A stretch of 64,000 nt of DNA from Pelecanus crispus (Eukaryota; Chordata; Aves; Pelecaniformes; Pelecanidae). A program made the translations under genes and the position numbers. Where the stretch lies: NCBI RefSeq assembly GCF_030463565.1, contig NC_134655.1:4662372-4726371 (forward strand), in the 5' to 3' direction. Positions within the stretch are counted from its first letter, which is position 1. Every line of letters starts with the position of its first letter. The notes beneath the pieces were generated by a model. The model made no database searches. It saw only the letters and a program-made list of their open reading frames with translations, and was not told where the DNA came from. This document shows, in pieces, positions 34,982 through 51,327 of the stretch.

Positions 34982-37390
34982 ACTGACTGCATTGCCATGG
35001 AAACCATTGTTGGAAGAGAAGACTTTTCTGCTGGTAACTCCAGAAACTGTGTGGTGCTTTTGGAAGCAAAGCTCAGCTCCAGCCGGCTACTTTCATTTCC
35101 ACCAGCACGGACATGGACACACATCCTCTTAATTAATTTTTTCATAGACATCAGCTCTCTACAGTTGAATTAATTTGAATTGAGATTTTTTTCATAGCTG
35201 TGCTTTGGTGATGGAATTTGGTCTTTCATGTCCTATCTATTTGGGAGGCAGTGTGAATGCTAATAGGCGATCCCTGTATGCCCCTTCCTTCCTCCTGCCT
35301 CTCCCATTCATATATTTTTTTTTTAATTTATATTCTGAGAAGTCAAAGCTGGTTTCTGATGTCTGTTTAACATGGGTTTTGCTTCTCTGGTATATTAACA
35401 AGTGGTTAGCTTAAAACACGTATTGTTTAGAAATCTTTTGGCAGTTCAGGATTTTTTCAGGTGGCTGGGCGGAAGGAGGGAGGGAGAGGTGCACATTAGC
35501 TCGAGGGGTGAACCCGTGGGACTGAGCTGGTCTGAGAAGGAGAGACCTCTTCTGCCTCTTTTTTTTTTTTTTAAGGTTTTTGCTTTTATGGTACAAGAGG
35601 TATTTCTTGATCATAGGCTAGAACATTTTAAATCAAATGTCTGTCAGAGCTTAAATGGAATTTTTTTTTTTTTGCTCAGAATTTTGGTATGTACAAAGTA
35701 GGATTAATGGGCTGGTTGTCTTGTAGATTGTTTTTGTTCTTACCCTCAAGATAGTTGTTTATAAATACGAATCGTGTAAAATGAGGTTTTTGTTCATGCA
35801 TTCAAATGGAGAACTGCAGAGTCGTATCCAGCGTTTGTGACTTCTGCATTATGTTTGTCAGCTGTAGCTTGTTAAAGGGAAACCACCCTAATTGATCTTA
35901 CTTTCAACCAAAGCCCCATTTTTAATTTGGGACTACTTTTGTTCTTTCTACCTGGCATGATGGGGAAAAAAGTAAAATGTTGGCTCATCAGTTGTCTTCA
36001 TCCCACTTACAGAAATGCAACCAATGACTATTTGACATTTTTAAAATAAGCCCGGATTTTTCTGCAATTTAAGTGCTTCACTCTTGTACTGAATTTTTTT
36101 TTGGTTGAAATGAATTTAGGTTTTTAACACTGCTATGACACTAGTCGTTGGTACATGCAATGTATAATAAAAGGCACTGACGATTAATAAAGGGTTTAGA
36201 AGTGGTACACAAATCCTCATGCTGTACTGCACCACACAGCTGGTAATCCTCTACATTGTATATTGTACAACCAATTTGTCAGGCTGCCTCACCTCTAACA
36301 TACAACCTTTAAATTGCTAGTACAGTTTGTATAACAAATTAGACACTGTCAACTTCGATTGTTCAGTGATGTGTACCCAAATCTATTTTTGCGTAGTATT
36401 AAAATGTACATGTCACTAAAATATGAAGACTTTTTTTTTTTTTTGGAAACACGGTACCAATCAGTTTACGCAGTGTCTAGTGACAGGAAAAACTGTCGCT
36501 ACAGGGTTTAAAAGCACAGATCTGTTTTTGATTCTGAAGAGAAGTTTAACTTGGTACAGTTACTTGTTGCTGCTAAACACACTAATGAAAAAGACGACCA
36601 CTCTTACAGACCATGATACTGTCTTGCCATATAGCTTTTGTTTGGTCTCGTAAATTAATAATGCAATATGCAGACAGCTTTTTATAAAGCTTTACATCTT
36701 TTCTAAGAAATGAAAATTTGGACGAAGATAGTTATAAACATTTAATGTGAAAGGAAAAGGTTGTTTTGAAGAAATTTGTTACATACATATTTCATATTAG
36801 ATCCCTGAGGCTGCCATTGTACAATATACAGCACTGATTTAATAAATGCTGAATAAGTAAGTAAATGGGTAACCTCAAGTATAGTGGTACAAATACTAAT
36901 AGGTACGGCATAATAAATATGCAATCTTTTTGAATCTCTTAGTTTACAGCAACTAATTTATTCAGTATTGTGCTGGAAGAACATTTTCAGATGATGTAAA
37001 ACATATCACTATATATACTACCTTCCAGCTACCCGTTTATGCTGCTGTATAGTACAAAAATACCAATGATAGAACAATGTTTGTCCTGTAAATTTAATTT
37101 GATATTGGACAGTTATTGTCTGTACAAACTAAAACGTATATGGTTGAAACTGTTCATTATATTTGCTATTTCTGCTTCACAGATCTGTTTTAAAGTTGAG
37201 CTGATTGATCTGGCTTTGTCTTCCATTGTAAATATTGTTATGTTGTTTTCTTTGTAAAACACATCGCGTTTGCGGTTTTGGGAGACTGGCTTGAAGCTCT
37301 GTATAGTGTTTATATTTATCTGACTTGGCTTTCCATAGAGCTACTTGCAGTAAATACGTGTTCATGTAGCTCCGTGTCTGGGTTTTATTT
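34982..37390 (+). other. IRS4: Probable IRS4 terminal exon, mostly 3'UTR
   Basis: If spliced to 17633, the first two bases (AC) complete a GAC codon and the next three are TGA, so the protein ends Lys-Asp and everything after 34986 is untranslated. The block is AT-rich with UTR-like character (TTAATTAATTTT, TGTAAATATTG, ATTTA motifs) and several poly(A) signals: AATAAA at 36166 and 36186, others near 36.84 and 36.91 kb, and AGTAAA at 37349. The distal boundary is a guess based on where this character fades. No open frame of interest exists here. Confidence 0.5.
36166..36191 (+). terminator. IRS4: Tandem polyadenylation signals
   Basis: AATAAA at 36166-36171 and 36186-36191, twenty bases apart, about 1.2 kb into the presumed terminal exon. 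They are plausible proximal 3' ends; the sequence beyond them still looks like UTR. Confidence 0.5.
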
Positions 37391-40300
37391 TTAAACAAAC
37401 TTTTGGGTTTTTTCTGTCAGAAGTGCATTTCCTCCTGCTGTGGCTGCTTTCTTCTTAAAGTGGTTTTGTCACCCTGTGTCCCTGAAGATTTGGAGAAGCT
37501 TTTAGCGTATTTCAGGGGAGTGGTTCCCAGTCTATCCAATTTTCTCTGCCACTTAGTATAAAAGGTAACATAGAGCAAAACACCCACAAGTTTTCTTTGT
37601 CATGGAGTCATAGTGCTGGTAAACAACTGAATTTCTGAATGGGGGGGGGGGAGGAAATCAGTGCCTGTTACTTTCTGCTTTAAATGCAGAAGACTATGGC
37701 AATTTTTTGTTCATAACTTTGTCCATAACTGGGTAGGGAAGTTCCATGATTAGGAATTACTAGTCCTGGAAGGAATTTTTAGCAGTGTATTATGAAATAG
37801 GTTCCTGTCTTTAGAGTTTAGGGTAGAAGGGAACAAGTATGGCTTGCTGTTGTAAGTTTTGTTGTAATGCTTTGGTTTGATCTGTGTTAAATAAGGTCTC
37901 GGTACATAAAACCAAACCCCATAGAGGTATCTCATCATTTCAGGTAATGCACCCACTTGTAAAAACAACTGACCTTGAGTTGGAAAATATCAGCAAAATG
38001 CAGTGCCTTTTCACATTCCTTACTGATGTGAAGGATATGTCAATAATTCTGTATAGATAGAGTTTTTATCCATAGATGTGAGTGTAGATGATCTCCATAA
38101 ATGTGGGTGATGACTGTGAAATGTCTTGGATTAGACTTTTCTTTCTTTAAAAATACCTGATTTAATTTCTACCCTGTTACTCAGAGTAGTGCATTAAAAC
38201 AACTCTCTGTAAAAGTTAAGTTTGCTGCAAGAATAGGGTTTTCCTCAAATAAACCAGCCCCCTTACTCAGGGCCTCATTTTATAGCATGTAGCCTGTATA
38301 GGGAAGAAAAAGAAAACAGTGCTTCTCATACATGGCAGAAACAGCCCTACCAGCAGTAAACAAACAGTGAAAATTACCCAAACACTGTCAAGACTGTTGC
38401 AAGTCTCACAATAACTGCTTTAAGAGACCTTTGACTGAATGGCTCATTGGATCTGAAATGGGCTAAATGCTTGAGGGTTTTTTTTTTGGGGGGGGGGGAG
38501 GGGGGGACAACACAACACATAGTTTTGCACTAATTTTTCAGCCCCCTTTGGGTGAATCATTGACAGAACTCTCTTGCTTCCGAAGCATGGTGAAAGCCCT
38601 CAGTTAAAACCAGAAGGCAAGTTAGGCTTCCTATCTGAATTTGAAGACAGTCACTAGAATACATATTAAAAGTCTTTGTTTTGAAATACATTGACCACTT
38701 CTAATGGACCTTGCATCTCGCTGAGCAATATGGTACTGGAAATAATCAAGTAATTGGGAACGAGAGGTTCATAGCAGGGAAGAACGAGCTTTTCAGAGTT
38801 ACCAGGTACCAGTACAATTTGTATTGCCTTTTTTTCATCCCTGCATTCTCTTTTGGCTATAGCAATAGCATTCCCTCAAATATAAAGGAGTTTCTCCCCT
38901 CATTCTTTCCATGAAGGGTTATGAAGCGAAGTGCCTTGGGGAGAGCAGGAGCACAGAGCTTGCTGTATGTATCTGGGAGGTAAGAACTTCTTCCCCCTGC
39001 TCCCCTTTTGTTAAACACACCGAGCTCAGTTTCTTTGGTTTGCTACTGAGTGTTTAACACTTTTTAAAGCAGCGTTCTGGTTATAGGAGACTGTCAGGAA
39101 ATCTAGCTCAGCAGGCACTGAAGCCGCTTGCTGGCACAGCAGCCTCAGCCACCATTCTGCACTCCACCCGTGGGCTATAGCGAGTACCTTTACTAAAGGC
39201 AGCAGTTTGCTGCTTTACTAACCAGTTACTCTTCCCCTCGCTGCCAGCTGAGGTGGTTCTTAGGCTGTGGTCACCTGTCTGCTACAAATGGGTTGAGTTA
39301 ATAATCTTTCTTTCAAAAGCTAATAGTTCTGTGTACTTATCCTACATTTTAAATGTAGAACACAGTTACTGCTCCCCTGAGCTCATCGCTGCGCCTTCCA
39401 TTAGCAAGTGTCCTGCTTCCGGTCTCTTGTGCAGTTTTCAGCTTGTGCTTCTAGTGGAAGTAGCCATAGCAGCAGCAGTATTATGTGTCCAGCAACAGTG
39501 CTGGATTGTTGAAAGCAGAACTTTTCTGGAAGGACCTGTTAGCAACAGGAAATGCTGCTCACAGCAGTGTAGTCCTAACTCCGGCAAAACCACCATCCCT
39601 TGGTGGTGTCCCTAGGATGACACGTCTGTATAGTTCAGGCAGCATACCAACTACCAAAAATTTAAGCTAGATATCAAAGCATATAGAAAGTAATCACAGA
39701 AGATCGAATATTAGAACTTGAGCTTTTGTTGCTTGCAAAATCAGTATGGTTTTTTTCAAATTCAAAACCTACTTTTTAAAATAGGTACTTCCTCCACCCT
39801 TTGATGTGAGAAATCCTCACTATAGAGGGGACTGACCTTTACAATAGAGGACAAAATGCTGCATGCTTAAGAGCTTCTAAAGCACAAAGTTTGCATGTAG
39901 TATAGTTCATCGTATAGAAACATTGCTGCACTGCTCTGTGTACCCACGTTGGTTGATGCAGGTTGTACTTTGCAGAATTGTTTCAGGTGTTTAAAGCCCA
40001 CCTTATAAACAAATTTGAGGTTGAAGGAAGATTTTTTCCTTTTAATCAAGGATTATAACAGGACTTAATAGGGTGAGGGAGGATGCTGGAAAACCTGTCT
40101 TAAGCAGAACTTTGTTCTTTAATACTAGAACAGTGTAAATCCAAGTTATGCGTAAGGTTACTGGTTTTAGGATTTGCAAACTATTATTCCTTCAGAAAGT
40201 TGCTTTTTTTTCACTCGTGAGCCCAGCTGCAATTGGCAGTACACCATCTGCAGCAAGCTTTCAAGAACAAGAACCGGGCAGCGAGCAAAGGAAGGTAAGG

Positions 40301-42394
40301 CACTCCCCCTTCTAGTAAGCTTTTTTTAAAGTCATCGCTGGATGCAGGCGCTCCCAGGACCTCAGTGGTGTTGCTGTCCTAGCTTGCTTTCAAAGCTCTG
40401 TAGTGCCCTCGAGTGGCTAAAGTGCGCAACGTGTCCCCATACAACTTACAAATGCAATTGAGTTACCTTCCAGGTTCTTCCTCAAGATTAACTAAAATAG
40501 AGTAACTTTACATGATTAGTTAAGAGGATAAAACCTTCAGTTAAACCCAACCAAACTTCAGGAAAAAGAGCCTTAACTGTAGATGAAGAAGTGGTGTTCT
40601 GAGCCAGATTGTGTTTAGGCTATGTTGAAGGCTATTTTACTGCTCTAATATTCAAAACAGTTTTTTTACTTTTTTAATAATAAATCTGCAAACACAAGCT
40701 TTTACCTGTAGTTTAATATTTATATACTGATGGATAGCACCTAGAGGCCCCAACCAACATTTGAGCCCCCTCAATGTCTCTGCCCCAAAGAGCTTACAGT
40801 CTAAGCAGTCAAGAAGTAGGAGAAAATAATAACCATGCTTTCTTTTATAGATCAGTAACTCTGAGCCAACACAGGTCAAGTGATTTACCTGCTCTAAGGC
40901 ATAGAATGTGTGGTGGGAATTAAACCAACATCTCTTGAATCTCTGCTGCAGGTCTCAGTTAAAAGATGCTCCTTCCTCTCTAGACCACTTTTCTCTTAAT
41001 AAAAATTAGCCCATTTGGAAATCTCAGCCTTAAGCTGATTAAGGTTCAGGACTGTTCTCCAGGTCAGGGCGAGAGCTGCAGGAACAGAATAGAGAACGTA
41101 TCTGTCAGAAGTGTAGCTACTTCACATATTTTCATTTTCTGTGGTCATCTCACAGGTTTGGGCCCTAAAGCTGCCACAAGAGTAGCTGTTCTGGGTGCTA
41201 TCTACCTCAGCTTGGAATGGTTATCATCTCCTGTCTTTTCAATTCAGTGGGCTTTGTTTTACATGCTGCCAGAGCAGCCCAAATCTTAGAAAGACACACG
41301 GTTTATGCACTACTAGAACAAACGTGTTCTGTCCTTTCCCAGGTCCCTGTATATGAATGCTTCTTGCTGCTGAGTGCAAGTCAGGCGCTGTTGGTAGGGA
41401 AGGCAGGGAGAGCTCTTTCCTCCGGGAGCTCCTTCACCTTAGCATCCATTCTTCTGCTTTTCTCGGGGATAGGGATAGGCTGCTATGTTCATTTTAGACT
41501 TCTGGGGAGCCAGCAGTAAGATACAGGTTTGTGTTTACAAGAAGAGACTTACTATTTTATTTCAGCTTTGGTAACAAGTTCTTGACTTGGAGGTAGCAGC
41601 AGGTTCAGTTTATTTCTATATGCATCAGCAAACCAAAATAAAATGAGCTGAAGGATGCACATCGCTGAATTGCCCACTCTCTACCAACATATATAACTGC
41701 AGCTAATTGAAAAAAGACAAAGCTATTAATATTTTGCATTTTAAACTAAAAAACTTCAGTTTCATACTTAGTTGAAAGTTTTTGAAATCAGCACCAATCT
41801 CATTGTGTAAATCACTGCCACCTGGTCAGTCACCAGTCCTATGTCTTTTGTCAAATGTGCATAAAACAAGGAGATTTCTGATGCTCCGTGTTTACAATGA
41901 TAACTGAAAGGTAAGAATGAATAGCCATTAGCAGATAAATTACTTAACAGTAGTCAATAAACAAATACACTTCACCTGTATAAAGCAGTATGTTAATTCA
42001 CAAGTTAAGTTGTATTGATAGTTGAGGTGGCAATATACAATGAAAATGTTAAAGTATCATCACTTGAAAAATAGTCTTGCTTTGTCAGGGAGCTCTGTTT
42101 ATACATAAGGGTAAATGAAACAGCACTGACCATAGAAGCCGAACAGTCATGCATACAAAAAGTGATCACTTTTCAGCTATTGCACAAGTAGTGACACTCT
42201 TAAGACATACACGGTAGGATTCTTACAAAATGACAACAGAAAGACTGCATGCACCATCTTTCAAGGCCTTATGTGAACTATACATACACAAGAGCTGCTG
42301 TATACTGTAAATACACTGTGGGTGTGTATAAATTCACATAAGATGAAAAGATTCATTTGTAAATAGGAAAAGGTCAGTTTCCACCAGCTTATGC
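37391..42394. other. Intergenic between converging IRS4 and COL4A5
   Basis: Five kilobases separating the two 3' ends. I find no supported gene. A T-G homopolymer lies at about 38479-38507 and an old SINE-like fragment at 40740-40985. A 100-codon + frame at 41217-41519 ends in a hydrophobic stretch but matches no family I know. Inverted AATAAA motifs near 41.56 and 41.61 kb could be distal COL4A5 poly(A) sites. Confidence 0.55.
40740..40985 (+). repeat. Ancient MIR/L3-like repeat fragment
   Basis: Begins with TCTCTGCCCCAAAGAGCTTA, continues through AGGTCAAGTGATTTACCTGC and GGTGGGAATTAAACC, and ends in CCTCTCTAGACCAC. The order of these segments is that of MIR-type SINEs, very diverged. Confidence 0.5.
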
Positions 42395-42405
42395 TTTATT
42401 TTATT
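42395..42405 (-). terminator. COL4A5: COL4A5 poly(A) signals
   Basis: TTTATTTTATT on + reads AATAAAATAAA on -, that is two overlapping AATAAA hexamers about 1 kb after the stop. Another AATAAA on - lies near 42561, and further candidates near 41.56 and 41.61 kb. Confidence 0.6.
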
Positions 42406-43405
42406 CAGAAGGTTTCTTAGCGTGTACACTATTTCGGATAAAATGCATGACACCCCACTTCAGAGTATGTAAGCATAATCTTAAATGCTTTGGTAACTGG
42501 ATATTCCCAAGGAACAGGTTTTGTTAAACCAAACCGATTACTAAAACGTGAATGTGACTTTTATTGAGAAAAGAAGGATATAGAATATGGCTAATAACTT
42601 CACATATTTTCACAAGATACAAAAAAACCCTTTTCAAGTCGATTGGGATTTCTAAGCACAAATAAAACCACTGATAGCATGGTGTACAACATTTAAAACC
42701 CTGATCAAAATGACTTCAGAATAATTGTGCATTCCCCAAATATATCAGGTTGGCAACTGAGGAAGGAAATGAAATATTAAATGAATAAGTTGGTGTAAGA
42801 GGGGTAAATTCTCTCCGTACCACAAGTTTCATAATAAAATACTGCTGTATGTTTTAATTTTAGACATAAACATTTTTGCATCAGAGTCTGGTTTGTTTCT
42901 AAATGACTGAAAGATTCAACTAAAAAGGTGTTTACACAATATACACATTTCATTACTTACAAAGAGAAATAAGCTTAAAATTTCATATTAAAAACCTGGG
43001 ATACAGTAGGGTTAGTAGCACCATGAAAAATGTTTTTCAAAACTGCAGTCTTGTTATTTTAAACATACTCAGTGCGTTGTGTTTTTCTTTATTCTCTTGG
43101 TTGATCAAAAAGGTGCCATTTTGGTACAGGGAGAGAAATGAAAAAATTTCATCTTCTGATCCTTTGTGAACCTCAAGTGTTCTTTTCTGTTTCCAAGAGG
43201 TCAATTCTTCCATCTTAGTCCTGTTGTCAAATACGTACCAAACAACCCTTAGTTTGGCACATGAGTGAGGTACACTTGAATTTGCACGGTAAAACAGTTT
43301 GGATTTGTTTTTTCTTTTCTTTCTGCACAGTAGCACCATTGTTGCAGCTGGAAGACAGTGCATCTTAGGAATTTTGAACTGTTTTATAAAACATTCTCCA
43401 AGATG
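42395..43405 (-). other. COL4A5: COL4A5 3'UTR
   Basis: About 1.0 kb downstream of the stop codon on the - strand, AT-rich, ending at overlapping poly(A) signals. No splice sites are needed. An open frame at 43037-43363 on the same strand lies inside the UTR and has no collagen character. Confidence 0.65.
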
Positions 43406-45471
<2,066 letters not shown>

Positions 45472-45586
45472 CATCATGAAAGAGTAACCAATCCAAAGGG
45501 AGTCCCAGCCTGGAGGACACGAAGGAATCTGAATGGTCTGACTGTGGACAGCTATCACCATCGCAGGAGCTTCACACACAACACAT
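45472..45586 (-). CDS. COL4A5: COL4A5 exon 49 (NC1)
   Basis: 115 bases encoding (R)[38 protein letters not shown], with three cysteines. This starts the second C4 repeat of NC1. Its acceptor CCAG completes a split arginine codon; donor ATG|GTAAGA. Confidence 0.96.
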
Positions 45587-46693
<1,107 letters not shown>

Positions 46694-46906
46694 CCAAATC
46701 CTGGCCATGTGCTCTTTCATTTCCTTGCACATATAGAAGAGAGAATCCATCATATATTCTTGATGTTCCTTGTGGACATAGTGGTGTATCCCTGGTCTGG
46801 CTGTGCCGAGTTATAAGGAATCCGTGAGCAACAGAAGCTGTTCCAGGAGGACCGGGTGGGCCTTGTAAGCCATCAGGACCAGGAGGTCCCTGTATTCCTC
46901 GTGAAC
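46694..46906 (-). CDS. COL4A5: COL4A5 exon 47 (helix end and NC1 start)
   Basis: 213 bases. Encodes the last Gly-X-Y triplets ([19 protein letters not shown]) then the NC1 start ([47 protein letters not shown]). One NC1 cysteine. It marks the transition from triple helix to trimerisation domain. Confidence 0.96.
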
Positions 46907-48231
46907 CTGTTCACATGAGAGAAACACAACACCCAGTATTTATTAACACCATTTCTTCCTCTTTTAGGACTAATGTAGCTCTGAAAGATAGCATGATCTT
47001 GAGAGTAAGGTGCTTGTGAGTTGGGGGACCTGGTATCTGCTAACACTATCTTCGTCAAATTATTTTTTCATGTAAGTTTGGTTAAATCACTGGGGCTGTC
47101 ATAGCTAGTTATAAAATAACAGTGCAACTTCCCTGTGTTGTAGGGGTATTGTGAAGTTAAATATGTTCAGAGCTGTGAGGCACTAAGGTAACAACTGCAG
47201 TGGACATGACAGCCACTGAAATGAGTCCAAATCAGCTTCCCAATTCCAAAATGTATTAATCTGTGTATGCAGCTTAATAAGATAATGTTGAAACATCTTG
47301 CTCAAGATCACAAAATAAATGGCAGAGCCAGAAACAGAAGCAAGTCTCACTCTAGGGCATGCTATAACACCAGAGCCAAAGCCCACCAAAATGAATAGAA
47401 AAGCTGCAGTCAGTTTTGGAGTAGGTTACAAAAAGTGGAAATAGTCTAGAACAACCTTGAATAAGAGCAAGAATGAGTCATATGACTGAGAAAGGTATCA
47501 GAAAAGACATTTGTTCTTGAACAGCAAAAATATCAGGAAATACAACTACAAATATTTAGACTACGTTATTCCACAGTCATTATTATTTACATTTTTTCAC
47601 TAAAATAATGCTAACAGATTTCATAGAGCATAGAGCTTTTCAGAGAAAAAGGAAAAAAAGGCATTAGGGATTTTTGTACTGTTTTAACTGTTTAAATTCC
47701 AATACTTTTTCTCACAAGTTGCAATATATAGCTACTTAATAATGTATCATCTTCTTTAGAAAATTGTCCTAGTGCCTAGTCTGATTTCTTTTCTCAAATC
47801 ATAATTCAGTAATTCTAAGCAATAGCTGCATGGTAGCCTGATCTCTGCCTTTGGTGACATTTTCTCCTTTATGAAGTCCGGTTTTCCCCATTCACGATTT
47901 CCATGCAAAATTAAAACTATTTTACTAATCTCTCTCTTCTGTTTCTTCATTATCTCCTGTGCATCATCTGTGCTGCAAAGAGGATGCCATTAAGCTTGAG
48001 ATAAAGCACTCTACAGTATTATTCAGCAATGATGGACAATGTGTTGGTTCCAAGAATATTCCAGACCAAAGTATGTTCAGCTGCTTGTACTACATTTGCA
48101 TTTAAAAAATCCTAAAATTATGATTTTATTATTATTCCCACGAGGCAAAATCTCACTTCCCAATATTAGCCTGCACTCACAAAAGGGAGCATCTATTTTT
48201 CCACTGGGTCCTCCTAGGATAAACACCGTAC
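46907..48231 (-). other. COL4A5: COL4A5 intron 46 with old SINE-like sequence
   Basis: 1.3 kb intron. The portion 47050-47380 carries MIR-like segments (separate entry); the rest is AT-rich without features. Confidence 0.8.
47050..47380 (+). repeat. Ancient MIR-like repeat in COL4A5 intron
   Basis: GTTGTAGGGGTATTGTGAAG-TTAAAT (47140-47162), then after a gap AACATCTTGCTCAAGATCAC and ATGGCAGAGCCAGAAACAGA (47290-47340) are in the order of MIR-type SINE segments. Highly diverged. Confidence 0.5.
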
Positions 48232-48330
48232 CTGGTTGGCCTGGAAGACCTCTCTCTCCTTTACGTCCTGCCGGACCATCAAAACCAGGTAGTCCATCTC
48301 GCCCTGGGTCACCAGGAAGACCAATTGGAC
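48232..48330 (-). CDS. COL4A5: COL4A5 exon 46 (helix)
   Basis: 99 bases encoding [18 protein letters not shown] and [15 protein letters not shown] triplets in an uninterrupted Gly-X-Y register. Junctions split glycine codons. Donor CAG|GTACGG, acceptor TCTAG|GTCC. Confidence 0.95.
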
Positions 48331-48583
48331 CTAGACAAATAGACAAATAGACAAAGGCATAAGTGAAAGAAAAGCTCTTGAAATCTCACTACAGAAATCT
48401 TCAAATTGTCTGGGACTCATCTATTGTTTCTTCATGATACATTAGACAAGAACAGACCGTTAAACCAGATTTATATGGTAGAACCCCACATTTATCTATT
48501 ACCTCTTGCTGAATTCAGCAACTTGTCTCTGCAGCCTATGCCAAGTGATTCGCATTGCAACCTGCGGTCAGCTATACTTCTTA

Positions 48584-48790
<207 letters not shown>

Positions 48791-49111
48791 TTATTCTTTA
48801 TTGCAAAGTCAGAAGCCAAGAGCTCTATCAATGCAAAGAATAAGTGCATGCATAAGGCCAAAAAGTGCTCTTGGTGACCCCTGCCCGCAAAGGACAGCTC
48901 TTGCAGGGGTTAATCCATGTAGACTGGATACAGAGTATAAAATATTGTAGGATTACTTGTCGGGCTAAAAAGTATAGCCTGGAATTGTGTTTAAGCTGTT
49001 GCTCACTTAACTACTTTCATTGCTGGCTGAGACTGAACCAGTTCTACATCTGCGTAACAAACTCTACTGGCAGGGAGCAAAAGTGACAATAACACTACGC
49101 AGGACTCCTAC

Positions 49112-49183
49112 CTGGTGGGCCTGGCGGTCCTTGGCTGCCCGTGAGGCCAGCAGGTCCTGCAGGTCCAGTGGGACCCTTCATAC
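49112..49183 (-). CDS. COL4A5: COL4A5 exon 44 (helix)
   Basis: 72 bases encoding MKGPTGPAGPAGLTGSQG and PPGPPG triplets. Acceptor TTTCAG, donor CAG|GTAGGA. Its Y-position residues differ more from human than those of its neighbours. Confidence 0.94.
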
Positions 49184-49331
49184 CTGAAACATCAAATTCA
49201 CACAGTTACTCAGTGAAAGAACATGCTGTCTTACAAAATCTGCTGCAGGAATGGCCAAAATCAGGCTGCTTTTCTCCCTGAGGGGCTGTTACTGCGTCTG
49301 GAGGTTTTCACTTGAAACGCTAGTTAAATAC

Positions 49332-49404
49332 CTGGGAATCCTGGAACGCCTGGAACCCCGGGGTCGCCCTTCATTCCATTCAGACCTGGACGACCAGGAT
49401 CCCC
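49332..49404 (-). CDS. COL4A5: COL4A5 exon 43 (helix)
   Basis: 73 bases starting with a whole GGG codon and encoding [16 protein letters not shown] and VPGVPGFPG. The phase-0 start and 73-base length agree with the human exon. Acceptor TTCAG|GGGATC lies in a C5 run on +. Confidence 0.94.
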
Positions 49405-49810
49405 CTGAACAGAACAGCTTCACGTTATTCACTCATCTCCCTCAGCAGTTTCAGAAAAAACAGAAAAGGTGGCTGGATGACAAATAAGCACACTTTGGGT
49501 CTGTGAGCTAGTGCTTTGAAGGGCTGAGGCCATGCATTCTGCTCACTGCACTGGGTGCTGTCAGAGAATGCTGTAATATGAACTGTGCATTGACAGCTCC
49601 AGCTCCCACGGGAATATAATGGGGAACCATCCTGCTCAGATACTCGGGATAATTAAGGAAAAGACCCTCTTACTTGCTACAAGACAGGATGTTAGCTACC
49701 ACATTTTGTCTTTTATTTTAGTATGATAAACTGCGTATTCCACCCAAATATATTCCATTTTTATTGCATTTAAAAATAAACTAGGGGGAAAATTCCATTT
49801 CTTGTCCTAC

Positions 49811-49944
49811 CTGGCGTCCAGGTGGTCCTTGATCTCCCTTTTGACCAGGCAGGCCAGGTGGGCCAGGTTGACCTGGGTTCCCTTTTTCCCCTTTAAGTCC
49901 TCCATTGCCTGGTGGCCCTCGTGGACCTTCTGGGCCTGGTGGAC
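49811..49944 (-). CDS. COL4A5: COL4A5 exon 42 (helix)
   Basis: 134 bases encoding [44 protein letters not shown]. It starts inside a glycine codon and ends in phase 0. Contains the GNGG interruption. Downstream partner of the two microexons. Confidence 0.95.
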
Positions 49945-51327
49945 CTTAACATTGCAGAACAAATATACGTATATCAGTACACATCAACCAATCTCCCCAA
50001 ATTTATACCTTCAGTGTAAAAAAAAAAAAAAAAATTAAAGATATTCTGGTTTGACTTCCCAGCTCTATTTCAATGCTGAATTCAGGATAAACTAAAAGCA
50101 AAACAAATAGAGGGATTATTTGCACTACCCAAATCAGGAACCAAGGCTCCTTATCTGGCTGATGCAGAGAAGCAGGTCTTTCCAGAAGGCAGTGCAACTC
50201 ACCGGCGTTAGAAGCTTACCAGTGACCAGACCGGTGCCTTTAGTAGGAGCCAAGAAACCCAAAATCAGATGGTACAAATATCCCCTCTGCTGACCTGCAT
50301 TACATTCACCATCTCTTAAGTGCTGTCTTAACAGACTGAATTCCTTTTGAAACCCAGTCTCAACAATGTAAAATATTGCTGCTTTTTTGTTGTTAGAATT
50401 TGACATACCTATTGAGGAGCCCAGTTTATGCTGTCTACTGGCTGCTGGGCAGCAGGAAGCCCATCATTCTGCCTTGCCTAAATACTAATCTGAGTTGCAG
50501 AAACTTCCTTATGTTGAATGACTCTCCCTCCAACTGATTTATCTTTAGTAGAATTACACTGTGTAAATCCAGTAGAGGAACTGGCCTGGTCTTTAAATAT
50601 TTTCCCTTTGCTACAGCCACATTAATCCAAAGCAAAGCAGTGGATTTAAAAGAAACTTAGGTATTTGGAGAACTGAAAGATGAGACCCCCGCCTTTATGA
50701 CACCGTCTAAATAGAAGGTAGCCAATATTAATTTGTGGCAAAACAAACCATAAGCAAGTGCAGCAACAGCTAATAACATTTCGCAAGTTGGATCTCATAA
50801 TTGGATTAACAAAAGGATCTCTTTGCAGGACAGCGCTATGACATTCTCCCCTGTAGCACAACACATCTAATAACATTTATCAGTGTGCTGGATTTTCAGT
50901 TCTTCTGCAACCTCGAATAACTTAACATCTCCTTTGACATCCTCATCGTCTTTATTCAGTGGATAAATTTGATGAGCTGTATTTCTGCATGCAATTCTGA
51001 GTATAGAATTCCTTCCAAAATTTTTCTTTTTAAATCAACAGCAATTTTGTACCAGATGTCACACATATCCTGTAGCAGTTTCAGCTACAGAAAACATCCC
51101 ATCATGCAAGGATTTTTTGTGTTCATTTTGCTCTTTTATACTGGTCTAGTACTGTACACATGCAAAATAATAACAGGTTACCATCTGAGGCATGCAAATC
51201 AAACACATACGATATGCAGGGTAACCATAGTCCTTAAAAAGATAATCACAGAACTACAGGAAAACATCCATTTGTCTTACATCAAGTGCAACGCAGTAAA
51301 ATAAATTGACCGAGTTAAGAGTCTAAC

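Noticed and set aside
43037-43363. 108-codon - frame after the COL4A5 stop
   Set aside because: Lies in the 3'UTR. No collagen or other domain.
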